A stretch of 64,000 nucleotides of DNA, from positions 1-64,000 of the forward strand of contig ONEG01000014.1 in assembly GCA_900316845.1 (NCBI GenBank), written 5' to 3'. Under the pieces are notes generated by a model. The model did no database searches and was not told the origin of the DNA. It was given only the letters and a program-made list of their open reading frames with translations. Both the position numbers and the translations under genes were made by a program. Positions 8,920 through 19,300 of this stretch are shown here, piece by piece. The stretch comes from an uncultured Bacteroidales bacterium (GTDB lineage: Bacteria > Bacteroidota > Bacteroidia > Bacteroidales > Paludibacteraceae). Position 1 is the stretch's first letter; each line of letters opens with the position of its first letter.

Positions 8920-8949
8920 ATTTGAAGTAATCGTGCCCTTGTGGCTAAG

Positions 8950-9026
8950 AAATCATAAATCATAAATTTGAAATCATAAATCATAAATCATAAATTTGAA
9001 ATCATAAATCATAAATCATAAATGAA
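8950..9026 (+). repeat. Perfect AAATCAT heptad array ending in a start codon
   Basis: Ten contiguous heptads occupy 8950-9019: AAATCAT x2, AAATTTG, AAATCAT x3, AAATTTG, AAATCAT x3. An eleventh, AAATGAA, contains the ATG of the next gene at 9022. The spacing of AAATTTG gives a higher-order 28-nt period. Confidence 0.95.
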
Positions 9027-10533
9027 AACTACCGTTTTCTTGACCGGCGCGACCGGTACCATGGGTTTTGCAGGCATGACGGAGATCCTCCAACGCCCGG
9101 ATCAGTATGACTTACGTATCTTGGCACGGCCGAGTAAGAAGAATAAGGAGCTCTTGGCTCCCCTCACCGCTAACCCCTCACCGCTAACCGTTGTCTGGGG
9201 CGACCTCACGAAGTACGAGGATGTGCTGAAAGGTGTCACGGGTGCGGATATCGTGCTGCATGTAGGCGGCATGGTCTCGCCGCAGGCGGATTATCGGCCG
9301 AAGGCAACCCTCCGCACGAATATCTCCGCGGCGGAGAATATCACCAAGGCGGTTTTGGCGCAACCTGAAGGAAAGCAGCCGAAAGTGGTCTATATCGGTT
9401 CGGTAGCTCAGATGGGCGACCGCCGCGAGCCGCTGCATTGGGGCCGTGCAGGAGATCCTATCTGCGTCTCGGCGTATGACCATTACGGCCTCACCAAAGT
9501 TGCTGCAGAGCGTATCATCACCGACTCGGGCATCAAGACCTGGGTGTCGCTGCGCCAGTCGGGTATCCTCTATCCGGCGATCCTCAAGAACTACGACCCG
9601 ATCATGTTCCACGTGCCTATCCGCGGCGTGTTAGAGTGGGCTACGGTAGAGGACAGCGGTCGGCTCCTGGAACGCGTATGCCGTCCCGAAGTGCCGGCAG
9701 AGTTCTGGAATAACTACTATAACATCGGTTCGGGTGCCGAGTACCGGTTGTCGAACTATGAGTTCGAATGCCTTCTCTTGGATTGTATCGGTTGTCCGAA
9801 ACCCCAGCAGATCTTCAACGCCAACTGGTTCACCACCCGTAATTTCCACGGTATGTGGTACATCGACGGCGACAAACTGGAGAACTACCTTCATTTCCGC
9901 GCAAACGTGCCGGTGAAGGAGTACTTCGCGCAAATGGCAAAGGCGCCGTCTCTGCCCGGAGGAATCAAGTTCGCCGCCAAGACCCGCATCGCCAAACTCT
10001 TCCCGCATTGCGTGAAGGCGGCTATGTGGTTCATGGCGAATAGCAAGGAGCATGGTACGCAGTGGTGGATCAAAAACAAGGTGGAGCAACGTATATCCGC
10101 GTACTACGGTTCGATGGAGGCATACCAATCCATCCCCGACTGGGCGCATTTCGATGTCTCGCATCCCTCAGAGACGCCGGTGCTCTTGGATCACGGCTAC
10201 GACGAGAGCAAGGACGTGGATACCCTCACGGACGAGGAACTGAACAAGGCGGCTGCTTTCCGTGGTGGTAAATACCTTGGTGATGACACCTGGCAGGACG
10301 CTAACGGCAACACCTTCAAAGCCGGCCGCCGGCTGATCCTTCTGGGCGGTCACTGGAGCCCGTTTGACATGCCGTATCCCTATAAAGATGAGCCGAAAGA
10401 GAAACAGATCCCCTGGCATTGGGATAAGGTGGCTAAAGAAAACCCCTTCTTTGCGCAACTATGGGCTCCCCTGCACGATGCCGATGAAGATAACATCTAT
10501 GGCCCGGAGATTTTTGAAGGCTGGGAGAAATAA
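9022..10533 (+). CDS. NAD(P)-dependent epimerase/dehydratase-family protein with extra C-terminal region
   Basis: The N-terminal 300 residues are an extended short-chain dehydrogenase fold: TGATGTMG at residues 8-15 is the nucleotide motif, VVYIGSVAQMG supplies the Ser region and YDHYGLTK the catalytic Tyr-x3-Lys. The C-terminal 200 residues (HCVKAAMWFMAN, KYLGDDTWQDANGN, GGHWSPFDMPYPY) are not part of the core fold and I do not recognise them. The substrate could be a sugar nucleotide, a sterol-like molecule or another alcohol; nothing in the neighbourhood decides this. An in-frame 14-nt duplication at 9160-9187 gives the low-complexity LTANPSPLT. Confidence 0.78.
   Translation: MKTTVFLTGATGTMGFAGMTEILQRPDQYDLRILARPSKKNKELLAPLTANPSPLTVVWGDLTKYEDVLKGVTGADIVLHVGGMVSPQADYRPKATLRTNISAAENITKAVLAQPEGKQPKVVYIGSVAQMGDRREPLHWGRAGDPICVSAYDHYGLTKVAAERIITDSGIKTWVSLRQSGILYPAILKNYDPIMFHVPIRGVLEWATVEDSGRLLERVCRPEVPAEFWNNYYNIGSGAEYRLSNYEFECLLLDCIGCPKPQQIFNANWFTTRNFHGMWYIDGDKLENYLHFRANVPVKEYFAQMAKAPSLPGGIKFAAKTRIAKLFPHCVKAAMWFMANSKEHGTQWWIKNKVEQRISAYYGSMEAYQSIPDWAHFDVSHPSETPVLLDHGYDESKDVDTLTDEELNKAAAFRGGKYLGDDTWQDANGNTFKAGRRLILLGGHWSPFDMPYPYKDEPKEKQIPWHWDKVAKENPFFAQLWAPLHDADEDNIYGPEIFEGWEK
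9160..9187 (+). repeat. 14-nt direct duplication inside the epimerase gene
   Basis: Two exact copies of CCCCTCACCGCTAA lie head to tail within the coding region, in a loop just after the first beta-alpha-beta unit. Confidence 0.9.
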
Positions 10534-10567
10534 ATGGTAAATGGTAAATGACTAAATGGTAAATGTA
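10532..10567 (+). repeat. AAATGGT heptad array supplying stop and start codons
   Basis: AAATGGT, AAATGGT, AAATGAC, (T) AAATGGT, AAATGTA. The array begins within the TAA of the epimerase gene, and its last heptad carries the helicase ATG at 10563. Confidence 0.95.
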
Positions 10568-11780
10568 TTTTGACGAACTCGCATTATCGGATGAGGTGTT
10601 AGACGCCTTGTGGGACATGCATTTTGACGAATGCACGCCCGTTCAGGAGAAAGCCATCCCGGTGATCCTGGACCGCCACGACGTGATCGCTTGTGCCCAG
10701 ACGGGTACAGGTAAGACCGCGGCGTATATACTGCCCTTGCTGACGAACCTTGCGTACGACGACCACGACCCCGACAAACTGAACGCGATCATCATGGCGC
10801 CGACGCGCGAGTTGGCGCAGCAAATAGATCAGCAGATGGAGGGCTTCGGATATTACGTGCCCTTCTCTTCGGTGCCTATCTACGGCGGAAAAGACAACGG
10901 CGCGTGGGGCACACAGGTCACAGGCTTGCAGAAAGGTGCGGATATCGTCATCGCTACCCCCGGACGGCTCTTGAGCCAGATGAACATCTACGATATCGAT
11001 TTCTCCGGTGTCAAGTACTTCATCCTCGACGAGGCAGACCGAATGCTCGATATGGGCTTTTATGACGATATCATGACCATTGTCCGCAAACTGCCTAAGA
11101 ACCGTCAGACGATCATGTTCTCCGCTACCATGCCGCCTAAGATCCGCCAGATGGCGAAGGCAATCATGCGTCGTCCCGTAGAGGTGCAGATAGCGGTCTC
11201 CCGTCCTCCTGAGACGATCAATCAGATGTCTGCGTACCTGTACGAAGCGCAGAAACCCGGCTTTGTACAATTGGCGTTGGAAGGTAGGAATCTGAAGAAG
11301 GTGATAATCTTTGCCGGCAAGAAGCAGAAAGTGAAGGACCTCGCGCGCACGTTGCGTACCTTAAAGATAGACGCGCGCGCAATGCACTCCGATCTCGAGC
11401 AGTCGGAGCGGGATCAGGTGATGCTGGATTTCAGAAACGGAAAGGTGGATGTGTTGGTAGCGACGGATGTTGTTTCCCGGGGAATCGACGTGACGGACGT
11501 GCCGCTCGTCATCAACTACGACGTGCCGCATGATCCCGAGGATTATATCCATCGTATCGGCCGTACCGCACGTGCGGAGAATAGCGGAGAGGCAATCACC
11601 CTTGTCTCGCCGGAGGATGCCCGGTATTGGAAAAGGATTGAGACGTTTATCAAACAGCCTATCACCCGTCTCCCATTACCCGATGTCTTAGGCGATGCAC
11701 CGCAACTAAACCAATACACGTCGCGTCCCAAAGGAAGCGGCATGGCAAGACGAAAAGGAAAATTCCGAAAACGGTCTTAA
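10563..11780 (+). CDS. DEAD-box ATP-dependent RNA helicase (RhlE-like)
   Basis: All core motifs are present in the 405-residue protein: AQTGTGKT (motif I), APTRELAQQ (Ia), TPGRL (Ib), DEAD (II), SAT (III), ATDVVSRGID (V) and HRIGRTAR (VI). A short basic tail (MARRKGKFRKR) suits RNA binding. Family members unwind short RNA duplexes in ribosome assembly or mRNA decay. The 3' end overlaps the convergent methyltransferase gene by 4 nt. Confidence 0.92.
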   Translation: MYFDELALSDEVLDALWDMHFDECTPVQEKAIPVILDRHDVIACAQTGTGKTAAYILPLLTNLAYDDHDPDKLNAIIMAPTRELAQQIDQQMEGFGYYVPFSSVPIYGGKDNGAWGTQVTGLQKGADIVIATPGRLLSQMNIYDIDFSGVKYFILDEADRMLDMGFYDDIMTIVRKLPKNRQTIMFSATMPPKIRQMAKAIMRRPVEVQIAVSRPPETINQMSAYLYEAQKPGFVQLALEGRNLKKVIIFAGKKQKVKDLARTLRTLKIDARAMHSDLEQSERDQVMLDFRNGKVDVLVATDVVSRGIDVTDVPLVINYDVPHDPEDYIHRIGRTARAENSGEAITLVSPEDARYWKRIETFIKQPITRLPLPDVLGDAPQLNQYTSRPKGSGMARRKGKFRKRS

Positions 11781-13126
11781 AGTTTGCGAATACGCCATTC
11801 GTTGGGGTAGAGGTTGTTGAGACGGTTGCCTACGTTCTTGGCGAAACCGATAGGTACACCCTCATAGGTCAGCAGGATCAGTCCTAAGGGCACGCCGCCT
11901 AACAGCAATGCCTCCGTACGAAGATAACTCAATGCTTGTTCGCGCGTCAGAGCGATGGTAGGAAAGGCCTCCTTCTGGAGGTCTTTTATCATGCTCAGAC
12001 TATGCTGCGGCGCGATACCTTTGCCGCGCTCTTCGCCCAAACCAAAGCCCATGGAGATACAGGTCATTTGGTCAGACAGATATTCGCATATCTCTTTGAA
12101 TTTCATGGGATAAGCAGTAGCGAAACGGTCCGAATAACGGATAGCCCACTCGTCCGGATGCTGGAGCCACGACCGCATTACCGGCAGGTACTCTGCCTTG
12201 CTGCTGGAGCCGTTCTCCTTGCGGTTCTTGGGCTTGATATTGACCATGTTCAACGGCTCGTCGTCGTTCTTTCTCAGGGCGCAGATATAGAAGCCTTCGC
12301 CCTTGGTCTTATGCGGGTAGAAATGGTAGCCCATCGTCCCTTCGGTGATGCCCCAGGAGGGATCATAATCAATCGGCAGCACCTCAGCGCCAAGGCTGTC
12401 GGCAATCCATTCGACGTTCTTCTCGTTCTCCTCCTCGTTGAAGGTGCAGGTGCTGTAAATCAGTATGCCGCCGGGCTTTAACGCATCCCATGCGTCCATC
12501 ATAATACTCCGCTGCCGCTCGGCGCACTTGCGTACAGCCGCCGGACTCCACTCCGCGCGGGCCTGCTCGTCTTTACGGAACATGCCCTCGCCCGAGCACG
12601 GCGCATCGACTACCATGCAGTCGAATAAATGCCGGCACCGCTCGCCGTACTCCTCCGCGGTGTTATGGGTCACGACCGTGTTGCCGTTGCCCCATTTCTG
12701 GATGTTCTCCGAAAGGACAAACACCCGCTGCCGCACTACTTCGTTGCTGACCAACAAGCCGAATCGGCCCAGATATTCGCTAATCAGCGTACTCTTGCCG
12801 CCCGGCGCAGCACATAGATCCAGCACGATAGACGAGGGATCAACATACTGCTCCAGCGCCTGCTGAAGGAACATCGAACTCGCCTCCTGTACATAGTAAC
12901 AACCTGCGTGAAATAAGGGATCTAAAGTGAATGCCGGCCGCTCGCTCAGGTAGTACCCGTCCACATGCCACGGCACCTCGTCCGTGTCGCAATCGAAAGT
13001 CAGGACGTCTATCTTGTTATTCAGTCGGATAGACGTCACCGGCGCCGTCTCCAGCGCCCGAATCAGCAGCTCCGCCTCAACGCCTAACTGCTGATGCATG
13101 CTCTCTATGAACTCTACGGGAAGCAT
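11777..13126 (-). CDS. RsmB/RsmF-family rRNA cytosine-C5 methyltransferase
   Basis: From the ATG at 13124-13126 the product is 449 residues. VLDLCAAPGGKST is the SAM-binding motif I, APCSGEGMFRK holds the release cysteine and YSTCTFNEEENE the catalytic cysteine motif of NOL1/NOP2/Sun methyltransferases. The C-terminal part (RTEALLLGGVPLGLILLTYEGVP) fits the extra RNA-binding domain of RsmF-type enzymes. A longer in-frame start at 13228 is rejected because the promoter (13166-13196) lies inside that extension. The probable target is 16S rRNA. Confidence 0.88.
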   Translation of the reverse strand: MLPVEFIESMHQQLGVEAELLIRALETAPVTSIRLNNKIDVLTFDCDTDEVPWHVDGYYLSERPAFTLDPLFHAGCYYVQEASSMFLQQALEQYVDPSSIVLDLCAAPGGKSTLISEYLGRFGLLVSNEVVRQRVFVLSENIQKWGNGNTVVTHNTAEEYGERCRHLFDCMVVDAPCSGEGMFRKDEQARAEWSPAAVRKCAERQRSIMMDAWDALKPGGILIYSTCTFNEEENEKNVEWIADSLGAEVLPIDYDPSWGITEGTMGYHFYPHKTKGEGFYICALRKNDDEPLNMVNIKPKNRKENGSSSKAEYLPVMRSWLQHPDEWAIRYSDRFATAYPMKFKEICEYLSDQMTCISMGFGLGEERGKGIAPQHSLSMIKDLQKEAFPTIALTREQALSYLRTEALLLGGVPLGLILLTYEGVPIGFAKNVGNRLNNLYPNEWRIRKL

Positions 13127-13165
13127 CTTTTTGCCTGCCTTTGGATCTTTTTCCCAAATCGAGTG

Positions 13166-13196
13166 CAAAGATACTGCTTTTTTTCGAAATATGCAA
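13166..13196 (-). promoter_or_regulatory. Promoter for the rRNA methyltransferase
   Basis: On the minus strand TTGCATA at 13196-13190 and TATCTTTG at 13173-13166 are spaced as in the other promoters here, with the shared spacer of an A-tract then GCAG. Confidence 0.8.
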
Positions 13197-13240
13197 GTTT
13201 TATGTAGCAAAACGCATTTTTTTTGCACTTTTTTTAGGAA

Positions 13241-13275
13241 TTGCTTTTTTTATTAAAAAAAATGTAGTAACTTTG
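13241..13275 (+). promoter_or_regulatory. Probable promoter for the first giant secreted protein
   Basis: TAACTTTG at 13268-13275 is a good -7 box; TTGC at 13241-13244 is a possible -33 box with a slightly long spacer. The start codon follows at 13310. Confidence 0.55.
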
Positions 13276-13309
13276 CACCGCATTTTGTGTAACAATTAAA
13301 ACAAAAGAT

Positions 13310-16300
13310 ATGATGAAAAAATTATTTGTTAAATTTTCAATGCTGCTGATTCTGCTCGGGATGAGCGTGAACGCAGCGTGGGGAGCTTTTGATATAGGCT
13401 CTATTATTTCAGGTATGGAAAACCTTGGTCCTGATGATTATTATTACACTCAGTTGGTGGCAACACCTTCTCCGTCATCCTCGGGTACAGTGCAGTTGAT
13501 GTGGATTGATATGATGGGTGACACGGTTAATGCCAATGATTTTACTCCAGAAGATCCTGAGAAGGCGCAGTATACATACATGTATGCTTTATTGAATCCG
13601 GGGGCATCGGGCTGTTCTAACCCGACAGGTTATATTGCAAGACCGCAGTTGGCGGCTACGACTATTCTGTACGGAGAAATGGAAGCTCCGTTAGGAAATC
13701 ATACTACGCACGTTTATATCACCTCATTCGCTTATTTCAAGGCAGAGGCACAGCCTGCTGACGGATGGTATTTTGACGGCTGGTCGTATGTAGATAATGG
13801 ACAAATACAGCAGGTGGATACATTGCGTTCGGGAAACAACGTGTTGTGGCCTACAGATCCGAGAGATCCTAACGAGCATAATGCAACGATTTTTAAAATC
13901 AAGCCTCATGATGTAAAAGGTTCCAAATATCTGGATCCGAGTCAAGTATCTTCGGAAAGTTATGATAGCACATTCCGTTACGTGCAGGCTAACTTCAAGC
14001 CGGTACTGCTGACCGGTTATCGCGGAGGCAAGAGTGAGATTGTTGTCGGAAGTGCTTCCGTTACTTTTGACGTGTATGTGAATATTGATGCCAAAAAACC
14101 GGTTATTACCGTTAATGATTTCAATAATCCGACCTTGGGAGATGCTAAATTTACATTTGCCGGTATGGAGGGCAATGTAGATGCGGAAACAGGAACGCCG
14201 TATGCTAAAGTGAGTGTAACCTTTACCGCTCCTGATGGTATGACAGCCGGTACGCTCTATAAAACAACGATGACGGCTTCCACCAGAGGTGGATCTACGA
14301 TTGAGATACCTCTGGAAGTTCGTTCCGTAGCGGCAGATCGTACGGAGGCAACGCTCTACAACGCAGACAAGACAGTTGCTAAAGATGGCGATCTGTTGGG
14401 TGAAGATGGTGTCTTAGCTGCTATCACCGGTACGGATCAACTTTTGCAACTCAATAAAAACTATGCGAGTGCGTTGACACTTACTGGCAAGACCGTTACG
14501 CTGAATTTGAACGGTTATACCGTGTCTTCTTTGACAATCGACGGCGGTGAGGTAACGGTAGATTATAGCAAGTATGATAATGAAGCCAGCGGTGCGCTGA
14601 ACGTAACTTCCGGTAAGGCGGTTCTCAATGGTGGTATCTTCGATTCAATGAATATCAGTGCAGGTGCTACTGTGGATCAGAACGGTGCCACGATCATGGG
14701 TGCAGCAACCAACGCCGGTACACTCAATACGACCGAGGGTACAATCAAGGGAGGTCTTGTTTCTACCGGTGCCCTAGATGTGAAAGGTGGTGCATTCAAG
14801 GGAGATACTGCAATCATTATCAATGATGGTAACGCCACCTTTACTCGCGGAACCGCTATTGGTACAAAATGTGGTTTGAAGGTGAAGAAAGGATCGGCTA
14901 CCATAGAGAAACTGATGGTAATAGATGGTGGTACCTATGCTGCGCAACATACAGGAGGTTCGTTGTCAATCAATAACGGTAAGTTTGGTAATGTGCTGGA
15001 TGGTGCGCCGACACTCAAGACAGGGTATTTCAAGAGCAAGACGATTGGTGTGGCTGTCCCTGAAGGCAAAAAACTAATGAATGTGGCAGCCGGTACAGAA
15101 TTCAAGGAGGGATACCGCTATTTCGTGGGAAATGCAGCAGATGCTTTGGCAAGTAACGTGGGTGTGTGCCGTATCGGTTCGACCTCCTATGCTAAACTGG
15201 AAGATGCTATCGCGTACGCCAATAATAACCCTGCAGAAGAGGGTATCATTATCTTGATGACCAATGACTGCGTCTTGCCTGCCGGATACTATACATTGCC
15301 TGCAAATGCAACGATTGTAGTGCCGAAAGATGATAGTCAGGAGAACTCTAATTCGATTGTGCGTCGTACGGTATTGGCTTACCAAAAACCGTCTGAGTTC
15401 CGTCGTTTGACCTTCGCAAGCGGTGTAAATATGCAAGTGTTTGGTTCGATTGAGGTATCTTGTTTACAACATGCAAATGATGTAAGCAACCATGGTTATA
15501 ACTCCAACCCGTGGGGACCGTATGGCCATCTCGTATTGGAGGAAAATACGAAACTTACTCTTCAGGATGGTTCGCATATCTATGCATGGGGTTTTGTGAC
15601 CGGTAAGGGTGAGATCGATGCCCGCCGAGGTTCGACAATACATGAGCAGTTCCAGATGGGAGACTGGAAAGGAGGAACAACATCGGCGGGTCTGCTAACG
15701 GATGAGCGTGGTGTATTCCCGGTAACGCAGTATTATATTCAGAATGTGGAGGCTCCTGCTAAGTTCCACCCGGGTGCAGTGCTGACGGCTTCTGCTGCTG
15801 TTTCTGTAGGGAGTGGTACAGTTGTTGCCTATGCTAATGATATTAATATCGTAGGTGTCAACGGCAGTGATGATGCGATGTTCTTGTTGGATAACGAGGC
15901 GGATGCAGAAAACACTTGGGTACGCAAATGGTATGACAATGCAACCGACTATCAGATGTATCAGGTGAATAATACCGCTCATATCGGTTCGATCGTGCTG
16001 AAACTCGGTAAATTGGGAAGCATGAATCTGGATATGAACTCGGCATTGTTCAAATTACCGATCACTAACAATATGAATATCCACCTTTTGAGCGGTTTTA
16101 TGGACTTTACGCAAGATACCTATCTCTTGCCGGGTGCTGAAGTGGAAGTAGATAAGGAGTCCGTCGTATCAATCACGGATGTACAAGAGGAAGGTGTTCA
16201 CTCGGGTTCGCTCTATATCTATGATGCAGATGACTGGGGTGATTGGGTTTATAATGGATCCGGTAGTAGCAATGTTTATACCAAAGCGGTTTGCTATGAA

Positions 16301-19300
16301 CCTCTTGTTGACGGCAAACCGGCTATCCGTCCGGAATATAAGGAGGGAGGCCAGAAAGATGCAACGATTCTTGTTCATGGTCAGTTTGATACGGACCAGG
16401 GATATATCTTCACTTCTGCCGGAGGTGCCAATATCTGTTCTACAAATGAAGATGCCGGTACGTTCTCATTCTCTACAGAAGCAAAAGCACCGGGTTACAC
16501 AGAGGAGGTATATCATGCGGTTGGAACAAGTGTTTCCGGTACACCGGATGTGTTCTATCCTGCCAAACTGAAAAACAAAGCAGAAGATTCGTTTACTGAG
16601 ACGGCAGGTACCGGAGCTAATATGTCTTACTGCTATATGGATGATGAGTGGAGAATGCGATTCTATTTCGATGGCTATGCAGCTGATGTGGATATGGAGG
16701 CTTATGCCGTAGAAGCAGGAAAGAAAGCACAAAAGGACTTGATGAGCCAAGATGTAACGTACGATTTGGGTTCTGCAGTAACGCATATCTATATCAAGCC
16801 GCAAGAATGGGTGGAGATTGCCGGAAAAGCAACGATTGAGTTTGATTGGTCTACTCCGACTCCCGATTACGAGCATGATCCGTATAATCCGTACTTGGTA
16901 GGAGTTGAGGGTAATAGCGATCATACCTATAGCGATGCAGCAGGTGCAGGCCGTCTGTTTATTTATACGTTGACGAAAGAAGGGAAACGCCAATGGTGGG
17001 AAGTAGAGAAGAAGGACAACCTCTATCATTGTATCCATCCCAACAACGATACGTATTACTACTGGGATGAGAACCGTGTAGATGAGTTTGACGAGCCGGC
17101 TCCGGCATGGGCAGAGAAACGCTTCACTATTACTTGGAAGAACTGGGATGGTACACCGCTGGAGACCATTGGTCCGAATGAAACACCGGAAACCGAGTAT
17201 AGCGTAACCTACGGTACGATGGCTGAGTTCCTCGGAACAAACCCGACTCGTGAGGAAACGATAGACTACACTTACGACTTTACCGGTTGGACACCTGCTC
17301 TCGGCCCTGTTACAAGCGATGTGACATACACCGCTACTTATACGCAGAAACCGCGCAAATATACCATCATCTTCTATCAGGAAGGTGGTGTAGAGATTGA
17401 GCGTCAGTTCCTCACCCATAACGAGGTGCCTGTCTGCGAGAATGTTCCGACTAAGATTGGTCATACGCTCGTATGGAGCCCGGCTATTGCTGCTGTAGTA
17501 GGTGATGCTACCTATACGGCTACATGGTTGGAGGAACCGCCTACTGAGTATGAGGTTACGTTCTTCGATTACAACGGTATTACCGTTCTTCAGCAAGGTG
17601 ATGTAGCAGTAGGCGCTCTTCCGACACCTCCGGCTGATCCTGCCGGCAAACCTGCATCGGCTTCAGGTGAGTTCACCTATGTCTTCGACCACTGGTCGCC
17701 GGCTCTGGAAGAGGTATCGGCTACGAGCATCAAGTCCTATACAGCAGTGTATGCAGAGGTGGCAAAGACCTATACAATCAAGTTCGTAAAAGAAAACGGT
17801 GATCCGGACGTTCCTGAGGATGTCATCGAGAGTCATCAGTACCAATATGGCGAGACTCCGGTCTGCTCCGCTACGCCGACCAAAGCGGCTACGGCACAAT
17901 ATTCGTACACCTTCGCTTGGGATCCGCAGATTGAGACTGTAAGAGGTGCTGCAACCTACAAGGCTGTCTTCACTCCTGTAACCAACCGCTACACCGTTAC
18001 CCTCAAAGCCAATCCTTCAGGCGCATGTACGTTCACAGGCGCAGGTACCTTTGATTATAGTGAAGCTTCTGACGCAGTTACAATCGGCTTTACTGCTAAT
18101 CCGGGCTATACATTCACAGGTTGGAGTGATGAAAGTACAGAATCGTCCCGTTCAATGGCTCTTACCGGTGACATTAACCTTGTAGCTAATTTTGAATATG
18201 AAGGTGAGGCAACAACATATACCATTAACTGGAACGAAGAGGATGGTACTCTCATTAAGTCTGTTGCTCAAGTGGAAGGAACCGCTACTATCTATACCGG
18301 CGCTATACCAACCAAAACCGCTACTGCCCGGTACACATATACTTTCGACGGTTGGACAACCAAGGCAAATGGCGCAGGTACGTTCTATAAGAACAACATG
18401 ACGCCGAAAGCAACTGCCAATGCAACTTATTATGCACACTTTGATGCCAAGGAAGTCATCATGGAGGTTGGTTTGGGGCAAGCGCAGAATATTGCTGAGG
18501 AAACTACCGTGAACCAGCTGATTCTGAACTCCAACGGAACGGTTTCCGGCCAGTTGACAGGTGACCTTAATAATCTTCTTAATGTCACGGGTGTTTGCTA
18601 TTACGACCTCACCGGAACATTCAAGGCTGGCAATTGGTATGCAGTAGCTGTGCCGTGGCAAGTGACGGCAAGCGACATCCGCGCAAATGGCAATGCACTC
18701 TCGCTGATGAATGGCGATTACCTCGCTTACTACGATGGCTCTGTTCGTGCCTCACAAGGTAAGGTGGACGCATGTTGGAAGTATCTGTCGAATGGAAGTA
18801 CCCTCGAACCGGGTCGTCTCTACATGCTCTATCTGGAGAACAACGCATCGGTACTCCGCTTCCCGAAGAAGGAGGGTGCGGATATCTTGAATACTTCTAC
18901 CGACGTGTATGAATACAGTTCAGGTACTGCTGCCGATGCTAACTGGAATGGTATAGCTAACCCGGCTATCTTCTATGCCTACCTTAATAATACAGGCGCT
19001 TCTGTAGGACAAGTCTTCAATGCCGCTGCGCAGAGCTACGAACCGGTTGCATTGAGCAACAAACTGATAGTGGCAAAACCGATCTTCGTGCAAGCTGCCA
19101 ACGACGGAACTGCTTCGGCTGTTACGACTCCTCCGGCACCGGCTCCTGTTCGTCGCAATGCAGCTTCCGAGGCTCCAAAAGCAGAATTCCAAGTAGAGAT
19201 AGCTTCTTATGGCAGAATGCAGGATCGCCTCTTTATCCACACGAATGAAGATAAAGAAACAGATACCTATACGCTCGGTCAGGATGTAGTGAAATTCGGC

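Noticed and set aside
13127..13228. N-terminal extension of the rRNA methyltransferase
   Set aside because: The promoter at 13166-13196 lies within it, and the family start fits 13126.
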